A stretch of DNA of 64,000 nucleotides from contig JAILCQ010000041.1 in NCBI GenBank assembly GCA_024679955.1, positions 1-64,000 of the forward strand, given 5' to 3'. The position numbers and the translations under genes were made by a program. Under the pieces are notes generated by a model. The model did not search any database and was not told where the DNA came from. It saw only the letters and a program-made list of their open reading frames with translations. Below, in pieces: positions 34,155-42,901 of this stretch (the stretch's first letter is position 1; every line of letters starts with the position of its first letter). The DNA comes from Bacillota bacterium. GTDB lineage: Bacteria; Bacillota; Dehalobacteriia; UBA4068.

Positions 34155-34303
34155 GACGTCAGACGTCTCTGATGAGGCACCGGTGGAAATACGGGTATTG
34201 CCGCGTCCATCACCGCCCAAGGAGGCGCCATTGAAAAGCCCGGGCATTGCTACAGTGTTCTGCTGATCGGCGGACCTGTCGGACGGCAATGTCCGGGCTT
34301 TTT
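34155..34303 (+). ncRNA. Candidate orphan small RNA with intrinsic terminator
   Basis: From the predicted start near 34155 the transcript would be about 149 nt. It can form a local hairpin around GGAAATACGGGTATTGCC and pair TGATG with CATCA. It ends in a 17-bp stem AAAAGCCCGGGCATTGC/GCAATGTCCGGGCTTTT with T5 and a 35-nt loop. It lies between lexA and the convergent lgt gene and has no convincing ORF. I could not match it to a known riboswitch or to 6S, SRP or tmRNA, so the function is unknown. It could also be the relic of a leader whose gene was lost. Confidence 0.55.
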
Positions 34304-34335
34304 CATCGCCCAAAATTGTATTGTTTATATAGAAG

Positions 34336-34367
34336 AAAGGCGCAAGCGTTTCAGCGTTTGCGCCTTT
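34336..34367 (-). terminator. Terminator of lgt
   Basis: The stem AAAGGCGCAAGCGT/GCGTTTGCGCCTTT has a 4-nt loop and T-rich flanks, and lies 41 bp past the minus-strand lgt stop. Confidence 0.8.
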
Positions 34368-34408
34368 TGCTGTGATTTTTCTGTTTCAACGCGGTTTTCC
34401 TACGCGGC

Positions 34409-35236
34409 TTACCGGCGTCCCTGGCCTTTAGAAGCGGATTTTTTCTGCGGCGGACGTTTTGCCTGTTTCCCGGCCTGTTTAAAATCGATCACCGGATTCT
34501 TCTTGATGCGGTCCAGGATCAAAACCCCGACCAGCACGCCCAGGGAGGATACCAGCATGGCCACCCGCAGCGGCCCCAGCATCAAGCTGTCGGTGCGCAG
34601 GGATTCAATAAAGAAACGGCCGCAGGAATACAAAATCAGATAGCAGGCAAAAATATGCCCATGGCGATGAGGTTGCCGTATCATCCACAGCAGGGCGAAA
34701 AACACCAGCAGATCCCAAATGGACTCATAGAGAAAGGTGGGATGATGATAGGCGCCGCCGGCATATACCTGCATGGGGATCCAGCTCCAGAAGGAATCCG
34801 CCGGGATTTCCCGGCCGTAGGCTTCCGTGTTAAAAAAGTTGCCCCAACGCCCCATGGCCTGCCCCAATACCAAAGAAGGCATAAAAATATCGGCCCATTG
34901 CAAAAACTTTAATTTGTGACGGCGGCAATAGAGGATCGCAACCAGGATGCCGGCGATGACGCCGCCGTGTATTGCCAAACCGCCATGCCAAATATACAGG
35001 GCGCTGATGGGGTCATCGGCGTACATATGCCAGCTGAAGATGACATAATACAGGCGGGCGCCAATAATAGCTGCCGGTATCAGCCACAGTAAAATGCCGT
35101 AGGTATGGTCGGTATCCAGTCCCTGTCTCTGCGTTTCCCGCAGCGCCAGAAAAATACCGATGGCAAAAGCCACGCTGATGATCAAGCCATACCAGCGAAT
35201 GTCCAATGGACCAATGGAAAAAGCAACGGGATCCAT
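34409..35236 (-). CDS. lgt: Prolipoprotein diacylglyceryl transferase
   Basis: Lgt transfers diacylglycerol to the lipobox cysteine of prelipoproteins in the membrane. The 275-residue protein has about seven transmembrane helices, the IRWYGLIIS start, GARLYYVIF, HGGLAIHGG and the signature GQAMGRWGNFFNTEAYG. The basic C-terminal tail (KRPPQKKSASKGQGRR) is cytoplasmic. Substrates encoded in this window include PrsA, the Liv binding protein and the orphan lipoprotein. Confidence 0.96.
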   Translation of the reverse strand: MDPVAFSIGPLDIRWYGLIISVAFAIGIFLALRETQRQGLDTDHTYGILLWLIPAAIIGARLYYVIFSWHMYADDPISALYIWHGGLAIHGGVIAGILVAILYCRRHKLKFLQWADIFMPSLVLGQAMGRWGNFFNTEAYGREIPADSFWSWIPMQVYAGGAYHHPTFLYESIWDLLVFFALLWMIRQPHRHGHIFACYLILYSCGRFFIESLRTDSLMLGPLRVAMLVSSLGVLVGVLILDRIKKNPVIDFKQAGKQAKRPPQKKSASKGQGRR

Positions 35237-35367
35237 ACGCCCCCTCCAATCTAAAAGGAATCCGAAAATAGAATTCTGTCCTTTTCCTGCTATTCCTGCT
35301 TTTCCTGCTCACAGGCATTTGCGAAAGCCGCCTACGTTGATAAGTGAAAAAACGGTTTCCATGCTCT

Positions 35368-37014
35368 TTATTCGATGATCGCGCCTTTATCGGCAGAAGA
35401 AACCATTCTGGCGTAGCGCTTCAGATAGCCCGTCAATCGACGCGGCGGCCGCGTAACGCCGGCGGCTTTTCTGGCGGAAATCTCCTTTTCATCCAGCAAA
35501 AGTTGGAGCCGATGGCTGGGGATGTCGATTTCGATCAAATCCCCGTCTCGCACATAGGCCAGCAGGCCGCCTGCCGCCGCTTCCGGGGAAATATGTCCGA
35601 CGCAAGCCCCTCTGGTGCAGCCGGAAAAACGCCCGTCGGTGATCAAAGCCACGTCCTTATCCAGGCCCATGCCGGCAATGGCGGAGGTGGGCGAAAGCAT
35701 TTCCCGCATGCCCGGGCCGCCGGCCGGCCCCTCGTAGCGAATGACCACCACGTCGCCGGGGCGGATGCCGCCGGCAAAAATCACCTGTATCGCCTCTTCT
35801 TCGCTGTCAAAAACCCTGGCTTTGCCTGTGTAACGCAGCATTTCCGGGGCGACGGCGCTCTGTTTCACCACAGCGCCGTCCGGGGCCAGATTGCCGGACA
35901 AAACGGCCAGCCCGCCGGTGGGCGAATAAGGGTCGTCGATGGGACGGATCACCGCCGGATCCGTTACCTTGGCCTTGGCAATGGCTTCGCCAAGGGTTTT
36001 GCCGCTTACCGTTTGCGTATCCGTATGCAGCAAACCGGCCTCGGCCAATTCATGCATGACGCCGTAAACGCCGCCGGCCCCATTCAGTTCCTCCATATGA
36101 TCATCGCCGGCCGGAGCCAAACGGCATAGATTCGGCGTTTTGCCGCTGATTTGGTTGATGATATGCAGATCCAGTTTCAAATCCGCCTCATGGGCAATGG
36201 CCATCAGATGAAGCACAGAATTGGTGGAGCAGCCCAGGGCCATGTCCACGGTCAAAGCATTTTCTATCGCCGCCTCGGTCACGATCTGCCGCGGCCGTAT
36301 ATCCTGCCGCAGCAATTCCATGACCTGCGCGCCGGCTTGTTTGGCCAGGCGCAGGCGGGCGGCGTAAACAGCCGGTATGGTGCCGTTGCCGGGCAGGGCC
36401 AGCCCCAAGGCTTCGCACAGGCAATTCATGGAATTGGCGGTAAACATGCCGGCGCAGGAACCCCAGCCCGGACAGGCCATATCCTCGCAGGCGGACAAAG
36501 CTTCCTCATCCATTTGGCCGGCTTTATAAGCGCCGACGCCTTCATAGGCGTAGTTGATATCTTTCTTGTGCCAGGCCAGCATGGGCCCGCCGGAAACAAA
36601 AATACAGGGCAAATTCAGCCGCAGGGCCGCCATCAGCATGCCCGGCACGATTTTATCGCAATTGGGTATGAATACCAGACCGTCAAAACAGTGGGCTTTC
36701 ACCATGCATTCTATGGTATCGGCGATCAATTCCCGGGAGGCCAGGGAATATTTCATGCCCTCATGCCCCATGGCCAAACCGTCGCAAATGGCGATGGTAT
36801 TGAACTCCATAGGCGTGCCGCCCCGGGAAAGCACGCCGTCTTTTGCCGCCCGGGCGATGGCGTTGAGATGTATGTGTCCTGGAACGATTTCGTTAAAGGA
36901 ATTGACAATACCGATCAAGGGACTAGCGATCTGCTCGCCGGTATACCCGTCTGCTTTCAACAGGGCCCGCTGGGGCGTTTTTTCCAGCCCCGATTTCATT
37001 TTATCGCTGTTCAT
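35368..37014 (-). CDS. ilvD: Dihydroxy-acid dehydratase
   Basis: IlvD dehydrates dihydroxy acids to the 2-keto acids of valine and isoleucine with an Fe-S cluster. Cluster and active-site motifs are [27 protein letters not shown] and [10 protein letters not shown], and the C-terminal domain has [15 protein letters not shown] and [10 protein letters not shown]. Start ATG 37014 is preferred: AAAGGA stands 11 bases upstream, whereas the track start at 37026 overlaps it. Length is 548 residues. It is the last gene of ilvB-ilvN-ilvD. Confidence 0.96.
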   Translation of the reverse strand: MNSDKMKSGLEKTPQRALLKADGYTGEQIASPLIGIVNSFNEIVPGHIHLNAIARAAKDGVLSRGGTPMEFNTIAICDGLAMGHEGMKYSLASRELIADTIECMVKAHCFDGLVFIPNCDKIVPGMLMAALRLNLPCIFVSGGPMLAWHKKDINYAYEGVGAYKAGQMDEEALSACEDMACPGWGSCAGMFTANSMNCLCEALGLALPGNGTIPAVYAARLRLAKQAGAQVMELLRQDIRPRQIVTEAAIENALTVDMALGCSTNSVLHLMAIAHEADLKLDLHIINQISGKTPNLCRLAPAGDDHMEELNGAGGVYGVMHELAEAGLLHTDTQTVSGKTLGEAIAKAKVTDPAVIRPIDDPYSPTGGLAVLSGNLAPDGAVVKQSAVAPEMLRYTGKARVFDSEEEAIQVIFAGGIRPGDVVVIRYEGPAGGPGMREMLSPTSAIAGMGLDKDVALITDGRFSGCTRGACVGHISPEAAAGGLLAYVRDGDLIEIDIPSHRLQLLLDEKEISARKAAGVTRPPRRLTGYLKRYARMVSSADKGAIIE

Positions 37015-37045
37015 ATCATTGCACATCCTTTAAACCCAATATGTT

Positions 37046-37555
37046 TTACAGATCCGTTACCGTCAAGGGGCTCTCTTTCCCCTGCACCATGGCGATACAG
37101 CCGGAGCGGCAGATTTCCAGGATGCCGATCCGGGCGGCCAGATGGATGAATTCGTCTATCATCTGGGTGCTGTCGGTGATTTCCACCGTAACGCAATCAT
37201 CCCAAAAATCCAGGATCTTGCCGCCGAAGGAATTGATCATTTCCGTGGCTTTTGCTTTCATTTCCGCCGGGATATGCATTTTGATCAGAAGATGCTCCCG
37301 GGAGATGGCGCTTTCTTCCGGCAATAAACAAACCTTTTTTACATCGTACAGTTTGCTGAGCTGTTTCAGCACTTGTTCTCGGGTATATTCGTCTCCCCGG
37401 GAGACGATGGTCATACGGGAATATTGCTGATTTTCCGTTTCGCCCACGGTTATGCTGTCAATATTGTAGCAGCGTTTGCCAAACAAGCCTGCCACCCGGT
37501 TCAGCACCCCGGCTTGGTTGTTGACGATCATGCCCACCGTAAATTTTTCTTCCAT
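37046..37555 (-). CDS. ilvN: Acetolactate synthase small (regulatory) subunit
   Basis: The N-terminal ACT domain (FTVGMIVNNQAGVLNRVAGLF, YNIDSITVGETENQQYSRM) binds valine and gives feedback control of the large subunit. The C-terminal domain completes the 169 residues, the normal length for the IlvH/IlvN type. It lies between ilvB and ilvD, 22 bp after ilvB. Confidence 0.95.
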   Translation of the reverse strand: MEEKFTVGMIVNNQAGVLNRVAGLFGKRCYNIDSITVGETENQQYSRMTIVSRGDEYTREQVLKQLSKLYDVKKVCLLPEESAISREHLLIKMHIPAEMKAKATEMINSFGGKILDFWDDCVTVEITDSTQMIDEFIHLAARIGILEICRSGCIAMVQGKESPLTVTDL

Positions 37556-37577
37556 GCCTGATCTATGATTCTCCTTT

Positions 37578-39242
37578 CTATTTGAGGATGATATCTTTTA
37601 TGGAGCTGCCAGGGGGTATCATGGGTAAGGCTTCCCGATCCTGGCTGATTTTGCAATCGATGACCACCGGCGTGTTCCGCAAAAAAGCCTGATGCAAAGC
37701 TTCATCGAATTCCGGTAAACTGCTTACTGTATAGCCTTCCGCGCCATAGGCTCTGGCCACGCCGGCAAAATCGGTAGGCCGGTTGAGAAAGCTTTGCGAG
37801 AAACGCCTGGCATAAAACCGGCCTTGCAATTGATGCACCAGGCCCAGCATGCCGTTATCCATAATGACGACCAGCAAAGGGATTTTCTGGCATACCGCCG
37901 TGGCCAGCTCGATCAGATTCATGCCGAAGCTGCCGTCTCCGGTGAACAAAACCGTTCTGCGCCGGTGATGGGCCAAAGACGCGCCGATGGCCGCGCCCAG
38001 GCCAAAACCCATGGCCCCCAAACCGCCGGAAGTGATCAAGGTGCGGGGACGGGAAAAAGGATAGTATTGCATGACCCACATTTGATGCTGGCCCACGTCG
38101 GTGGCGACGATGGCGTCCCCATCGCAATAGCGGCGCACCAGGGATATGATATTCTGCGGATCGAAAGCTTGGGGCTTGGCTTGCCAGCTTTGCTGCTGCC
38201 GCCGGCATTCGCGGATGCGGGCCAGCCATTGGGGATTGTATTTTTCCTCCAGGCGGCTGGTCAAATGCCGCAGGATCTCTTTGATATCGCCGCATAAAGC
38301 GATGCGGGAATGGATGTTTTTATTGATTTCCGCCGGATCGATATCGATATGCACGATGGTACGGTTTTTGACAAATTCCCGCACATTGCCGGTGGCCCGG
38401 TCGGAAAAGCGGGCGCCCACGGCGATGATCAGATCCGCTTCGCTTTGCAGCAGATTGGCCGCGTATAAGCCATGCATGCCCGTCATGCCCAAATATAACG
38501 GATAGGTGGAAGGAACGCCGCTTAAGCCCATCATGCTCAAGCCGATGGGCGCCTGCAGTTTTTCCGCCAGCTGCAGCACCTCCGTCCCGGCCAGCGCCCG
38601 CACCACGCCGCCGCCGCAGTAAATATACGGGCATCGGCTGTTGCGGATGGCCGTCACCGCCGCCTGATAATCCGATTCCGACGGGTGTTCCGGCTCCGGC
38701 TGGGGGTCTCTCTCCTCGCTGGGCTGATACTCATAAAGCGCCTGCTGTATATCCTGGGGAAAATCGATCAAAACCGGGCCGTTCCGATCCGAGGTGGCGA
38801 TCCTAAAAGCTTCATGTACGATACCGGCCAAATCCTCTATCCTTTTGACGATAAAACTGTGTTTAACGATCTGCTGGGTAACGCCGATGATATCCACTTC
38901 CTGAAAGCTGTCTTTTCCCAGCATGGAGGTGGCTACATTGCCGGTGATGGCGATCAAGGGAGAGGAATCCATATAGGCGGCGGCGATGCCCGTGACCAAA
39001 TTGGTAGCCCCCGGCCCGGAAGTCGCCAATACCACGCCAGCCTTGCCGCAGGCTCTGGCATAGCCGTCGGCGGCATGCACCGCGCCCTGCTCATGGGCGG
39101 TCAAAACATGCTTGATGCGGTCCTGATGCTGCAGCAATTGATCGTATATATCGACAATGGTTCCGCCGGGATAACCGAATATCGTATCAACGCCGTGCCG
39201 GATCAGCTCTTCTATGAGAATTTGCGCGCCGGTGATTCGCAT
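37578..39242 (-). CDS. ilvB: Acetolactate synthase large (catalytic) subunit
   Basis: IlvB condenses pyruvate with pyruvate or 2-ketobutyrate using thiamine diphosphate and FAD. Motifs are FGYPGGTIVDIYDQL with the catalytic glutamate in VLTAHEQGAVHAADGYAR, SGPGATNLVTGIAAAYMDS, and the ThDP site GDGSFGMNLIELATAV with MDNGML. Length is 554 residues. It is the first structural gene after the valine-rich leader peptide and attenuator. Confidence 0.96.
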   Translation of the reverse strand: MRITGAQILIEELIRHGVDTIFGYPGGTIVDIYDQLLQHQDRIKHVLTAHEQGAVHAADGYARACGKAGVVLATSGPGATNLVTGIAAAYMDSSPLIAITGNVATSMLGKDSFQEVDIIGVTQQIVKHSFIVKRIEDLAGIVHEAFRIATSDRNGPVLIDFPQDIQQALYEYQPSEERDPQPEPEHPSESDYQAAVTAIRNSRCPYIYCGGGVVRALAGTEVLQLAEKLQAPIGLSMMGLSGVPSTYPLYLGMTGMHGLYAANLLQSEADLIIAVGARFSDRATGNVREFVKNRTIVHIDIDPAEINKNIHSRIALCGDIKEILRHLTSRLEEKYNPQWLARIRECRRQQQSWQAKPQAFDPQNIISLVRRYCDGDAIVATDVGQHQMWVMQYYPFSRPRTLITSGGLGAMGFGLGAAIGASLAHHRRRTVLFTGDGSFGMNLIELATAVCQKIPLLVVIMDNGMLGLVHQLQGRFYARRFSQSFLNRPTDFAGVARAYGAEGYTVSSLPEFDEALHQAFLRNTPVVIDCKISQDREALPMIPPGSSIKDIILK

Positions 39243-39258
39243 GGTAGCCTCCTTATCG

Positions 39259-39295
39259 CAAAAAAAGCCCTTGCAGCGTTATGCTGCAAGGGCTT
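39259..39295 (-). terminator. Attenuator terminator of the ilv operon
   Basis: On the minus strand the 12-bp stem AGCCCTTGCAGC/GCTGCAAGGGCT with loop ATAAC is followed by T7. It lies between the leader peptide stop and ilvB. Its loop and 5' arm (CAGCATAAC) can pair with GTTGTGCTG at the end of the leader ORF, which would form an antiterminator. Confidence 0.9.
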
Positions 39296-39313
39296 CGCTT
39301 TGTTTGGTTTAAC

Positions 39314-39415
39314 TTAGCGGCACTCTTGTTCAGCACAACGCAAAACAGCGTTGTATACGACTACAACGCTAACGACTACCGCTACTACGTTTACGATGTG
39401 CGCCAAGCTGAACAT
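39314..39415 (-). CDS. Valine-rich leader peptide of the ilv operon
   Basis: A 33-codon ORF too short for the track starts at ATG 39415 behind AAAGGAT (8-nt spacing). It encodes a peptide with the block VVAVVVSVVVV between residues 10 and 20, where 9 of 11 residues are valine. The stop codon lies 20 nt before the attenuator. Ribosome stalling at these codons during valine shortage would cover RNA segment 1 (39348-39354), freeing GTTGTGCTG (39331-39339) to pair with the terminator arm and letting transcription enter ilvBND. The whole layout is that of a classical amino-acid attenuator. Confidence 0.88.
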   Translation of the reverse strand: MFSLAHIVNVVAVVVSVVVVYNAVLRCAEQECR

Positions 39416-39445
39416 ATCGCCGCATCCTTTCTGCATCTATAGAGA

Positions 39446-39474
39446 ACTATAGCATTCTTCTCCCCTTTTGTCAA
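39446..39474 (-). promoter_or_regulatory. Promoter of the ilv operon
   Basis: On the minus strand TTGACA and TATAGT are separated by 17 bp, and transcription would start near 39439, 24 nt before the leader ATG. Confidence 0.85.
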
Positions 39475-39632
39475 TACGTTTCCCGGCAAAAGAGCCGGCG
39501 GAAGAAAAGACGCTTGATCATCACCTACGACCATTCTCTTTTGTACTGTCTCCATCCCCCTGTTGGTATGGCGTTATTTCTATAAGATATGATAAAGTAA
39601 TAGAAAAATGCGCAATAATCAGGAGGTCCATC

Positions 39633-40793
39633 ATGAAAAATATATGCTTAGCCGTATTCTTTATCCTGACATTATTCTTTAGCGCCTGCGTTAAGCAGAC
39701 TGTTGTCGATCCTTCGCCCAATGGGGATATTCCGACGAAAAGCGAAAACGCCTTGGATCAGGCTGCAGCGGAAACACAATTTGCTGCCGCAGAGGAGGCT
39801 TGCGCCTGGTTCAGCGGCTATGCCCAGCCGAAGTGCAACGGCGAACCGGCGACGCTTTTCGGTCAAACCTATGAGCAGGTGGCGGATGAACGCTTTGCCG
39901 ATCTGGCTGAGCTGAAAAGCTATCTTTCTTCTCTGTTTTGTGCTGACTTCACGCAAGAGTTGCTGGCGACGGAAGCGCGCCCGGGCGCGCCGGTATTCGT
40001 GGAGGACGAGGGCAAGCTGTATATGTGCGGCGGTTACACGGCGCAATTGCCTTATGATATCGGAGAACGGCAATTTTCTTTTGTTTCCGCCGAAAGCGCC
40101 GGCGACTATGCCCGGCTCACCCTGACCTATACTGCGCGCCTCTATGATCTGGGGCCTTTTTCTCTTAGCATGGATTATAACCTTGCCGCCGATGCCAACG
40201 GTAATTGGCGCTTCGACTATTTTGTATTACCTCTGCAATTGCTGGAAAACAGGGCGGAATTTTCCTGCCGTGTCGGCGACGGTTATCTGATGCTGGGTAT
40301 GCAACAAGGGGAGTTCCCCTGGGGTTACGACTTGACTGAGCTGGGAAGGACGGAATGGCAAATGGACGGCTTTCACAGCGGTCTGATCAACTGTGAACAA
40401 CTTCTCAGTTTATCCGTCTTTTTTGGCGACGGATCAATGATGCTTAGCGGCGTGCTGATTGCCGGTTCGGAACACCCCACCAGGCGCAACGCCGCGGTGG
40501 GCATGAGCGAGGAGCAGCTGCTGGAATGTTATCCCAGTGACTTATATGCCATGGAAACTTCTCATCCGACGAAAGTCGTTTCCTTCCATCCGCCGGATAA
40601 TGCGGTGGGGCAACTGATAGAAAACAAGAAAATGACATCCGCCCTCTCCCCAACCGCGGACGCGGCTTATGTTTATGCGCCGCTAGGCATAGGTCAGCAT
40701 ACCAGCTGTATTGTGTTCTGGTTGCGGCAAGGCAAAATCATGGCCATTTATATCGCCGATGGTATGGACGGCCGCCTTTACGGTCCGGTTTAA
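39633..40793 (+). CDS. Lipoprotein of unknown function
   Basis: I start at ATG 39633 after AGGAGG; the track ORF runs far upstream into the ilv promoter region. The signal peptide MKNICLAVFFILTLFFSAC ends in a lipobox with cysteine 19. The mature 368 residues show no family I recognise. The first part (YEQVADERFADLAELKSYLSSLF...QELL) looks like a helical extracytoplasmic domain, and the rest is beta-rich with repeated aromatic residues. It lies 103 bp upstream of the ECF sigma gene in the same direction, so a shared stress function is possible. Confidence 0.75.
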   Translation: MKNICLAVFFILTLFFSACVKQTVVDPSPNGDIPTKSENALDQAAAETQFAAAEEACAWFSGYAQPKCNGEPATLFGQTYEQVADERFADLAELKSYLSSLFCADFTQELLATEARPGAPVFVEDEGKLYMCGGYTAQLPYDIGERQFSFVSAESAGDYARLTLTYTARLYDLGPFSLSMDYNLAADANGNWRFDYFVLPLQLLENRAEFSCRVGDGYLMLGMQQGEFPWGYDLTELGRTEWQMDGFHSGLINCEQLLSLSVFFGDGSMMLSGVLIAGSEHPTRRNAAVGMSEEQLLECYPSDLYAMETSHPTKVVSFHPPDNAVGQLIENKKMTSALSPTADAAYVYAPLGIGQHTSCIVFWLRQGKIMAIYIADGMDGRLYGPV

Positions 40794-40895
40794 GCGCAGC
40801 GGTCTGGACTGGGCACATTTTTTATATATATTTTTTTATATGCTATGCAATAAAACGAATCCTCCATGCATTAATAAAATGAAAGGAGTGAGACG

Positions 40896-41456
40896 ATGTC
40901 GCCTTTTGCCGCAAAAACAGAATATAAGCGCGAGGAAGCGAGTACGGATCTGGACGCCTTGCTGAAAGATATTTCCGAAGGCAGCCAGGATGCGTTGGCG
41001 CAGTTGTACCGGTACACACGCTCGTCCGTATACAGTTTCGCCCTTTCTATTTTGAAAAATACCCATGATGCAGAGGATGTGCTCCATGACTGCTATGTAT
41101 CCGTTTGGCATGGCGCTGCCGGCTATCGCTCTCAAGGGAAACCCCTGGCCTGGATGATGACCATCACCAGGAATCTGTGCCTGCAGCGGATACGGGAACG
41201 CCGGAAAACAGCGGATATTCCTCAAGAGGAATGGACGCTTCACCTTCCTGATGACGGAAGACTCACCATGGAAGAAAAATGCGTCCTTTCAGCTTGTTTG
41301 GAAAAACTGTCTGCACAGGAACGGCAGATCGTGACGCTTTTCGCGGTATCCGGATTCAAGCATCGGGAGATTGCGACGCTCTTGGAGCTTCCTCTGTCCA
41401 CGGTTCTTTCAAAATACCACCGGGCCATAAAACGGCTGAAACAACATTTGCAATAG
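40896..41456 (+). CDS. ECF-type RNA polymerase sigma factor
   Basis: Region 2 (LAQLYRYTRSSVYSFALSILKNTHDAEDVLHDCYVSVW, with the -10 recognition helix and AWMMTITRNLCL) and region 4 (LSAQERQIVTLFAVSGFKHREIATLLELPLSTVLSKYHRAIKRLKQ) are both present, and region 3 is absent as usual. Length is 186 residues. The start follows GAAAGGAG. The next gene, 12 bp away, encodes a membrane protein of RsgI type, most likely its anti-sigma factor. Confidence 0.92.
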   Translation: MSPFAAKTEYKREEASTDLDALLKDISEGSQDALAQLYRYTRSSVYSFALSILKNTHDAEDVLHDCYVSVWHGAAGYRSQGKPLAWMMTITRNLCLQRIRERRKTADIPQEEWTLHLPDDGRLTMEEKCVLSACLEKLSAQERQIVTLFAVSGFKHREIATLLELPLSTVLSKYHRAIKRLKQHLQ

Positions 41457-41468
41457 GAGGGAACAAAA

Positions 41469-42797
41469 ATGACCGAGCATGAGATCCATGAAAAGATCCG
41501 GCAAGCCTATGACCATGCAACGCCGGAGGTCTGGGACGCTGTTCTTTCCGACTGCAAAGCGCAGAAAGGACGTGTATTCGTGATGGCAACAACGAAAAAA
41601 AGAAAGACGTGGGTCAAACCGTTGGCCAGTATAGCAGCTTGCCTGTGTTTGGTCGTAGGCACGATCGTTGGTTCTCAGAATTATCAGGTGAATCATACGG
41701 TGGACGCCACCGTATCTTTGGACGTCAACCCCAGCATAGAAATCCAGGTCAATCAAAAAGAGAGAGTGCTTGCGGTCATTCCGCTGAATGAGGACGGGAA
41801 AATCATCGCTGGCGATATGGACTTTTCCGGAAGCGATTTGGATGTGGCGGTACATGCCATCATCGGCTCCATGCTGCAAAACGGCTACCTCAACGAGCTG
41901 ACCAACTCTATATTGATCAGCGTAGACAACAACGATCCTCTGCGCGGCGCGGCGCTGCAGGAACGGTTGACGGCCGAAGTAAACCGGCTGCTGCAAACGG
42001 ATACGTTCAGCGGGTCTGTTTTAAGCCAGACCGTTGACAGAAGCGATGATCTGCGGCAGTTGGCGGAAAACTACGGGATCACCATGGGCAAAGCCCAGTT
42101 GATCCAGGCAATCCTTGCCGGGAACGAACTCCATACGTTTGAGGATTTGGTTCCGTTGTCTATCCATGAACTCAACCTGCTGCTGAGTACGAAACCCGCT
42201 GCGGCAACCCAGGTGGAGGTGGTTGGCACGGCCAGCGATAAGGCGTATATCGGCGAGACGAAGGCCAAAGAGATCGCCATGGAAAAGGCAGGAATATCTG
42301 CCGGCGATCTGTCAGCATTCGAGATCGAGCTGGATACCGATAACGGTATCCTTGTATATGATTTGGAATTCACATCGGGCGGATACGAATATGATTGTGA
42401 AATCGATGCGCGTACCGGGACTGTAGTAAAATTTGAAAAGGAATATCATGGCGCTCCCGCCAATTCCACTTCCAATTCTAGTTCTAGTTCTATCTCCAAC
42501 TCCAGTTCCACTTCCACTTCTACTTCTAACGCTACGTCTGATTCCACTTCTTATCCTACGCAAAGCAACAATACATCGGGCCTAAACCAGATCACTGCGG
42601 AGAAGGCCAAGCAGATTGCCCTGAATCACGCCGGGGTGACGTCCGGCGATGTTTCCGGCTTCAAAAGCGAACTGGATACGGATGACGGCGTGCGCATCTA
42701 TGAACTGGAGTTTCGAGCCGGCGGATATGAGTACGACTATGAGATCAACGCAACTACCGGCGCGGTTTTGAAATCGAAAAAGGAAGTGGATGACTGA
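41469..42797 (+). CDS. RsgI-like anti-sigma factor with two PepSY domains
   Basis: A short cytoplasmic part (residues 1-48) would bind the ECF sigma factor. One transmembrane helix (PLASIAACLCLVVGTIVG) follows. The extracellular part starts with the RsgI-like block ATVSLDVNPSIEIQVN. Then come two PepSY domains, ITAEKAKQIALNHAGV-like (about 260-325 and 375-442), joined by a linker of Ser, Thr and Asn (about 330-372). The PepSY repeats could sense wall or protein stress. The linker DNA is a run of TCCACT/TCTAGT-like hexamers. Length is 442 residues. Confidence 0.88.
   Translation: MTEHEIHEKIRQAYDHATPEVWDAVLSDCKAQKGRVFVMATTKKRKTWVKPLASIAACLCLVVGTIVGSQNYQVNHTVDATVSLDVNPSIEIQVNQKERVLAVIPLNEDGKIIAGDMDFSGSDLDVAVHAIIGSMLQNGYLNELTNSILISVDNNDPLRGAALQERLTAEVNRLLQTDTFSGSVLSQTVDRSDDLRQLAENYGITMGKAQLIQAILAGNELHTFEDLVPLSIHELNLLLSTKPAAATQVEVVGTASDKAYIGETKAKEIAMEKAGISAGDLSAFEIELDTDNGILVYDLEFTSGGYEYDCEIDARTGTVVKFEKEYHGAPANSTSNSSSSSISNSSSTSTSTSNATSDSTSYPTQSNNTSGLNQITAEKAKQIALNHAGVTSGDVSGFKSELDTDDGVRIYELEFRAGGYEYDYEINATTGAVLKSKKEVDD
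42459..42580 (+). repeat. Ser/Thr/Asn-rich simple-sequence tract in the anti-sigma gene
   Basis: About 120 bp of imperfect TCCAATTCTAGT- and TCCACTTC-like units encode a flexible S/T/N linker between two PepSY domains. The composition is much lower in G+C than the flanks. Confidence 0.75.
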
Positions 42798-42901
42798 ACC
42801 GTTTTTGAGGTTTTTTCTTTAATCTTTATGTATAATGAGCGGCGGGTGGAAAAACCCGCCGCTTAGCTTGCGTGATGTATATTTCAGCTTCTCAAATACG
42901 T

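Noticed and set aside
34169-34189. CTGATGA followed by GAAA, resembling a hammerhead ribozyme core in the candidate small RNA
   Set aside because: The bases next to CTGATGA and before GAAA (G and G) cannot close stem II, and no cleavage-site stem was found.
42838-42863. Hairpin AGCGGCGGGT/ACCCGCCGCT between the anti-sigma and aldo-keto reductase genes as a terminator
   Set aside because: The stem is strong but has no T run on either side, so I do not list it as a terminator.
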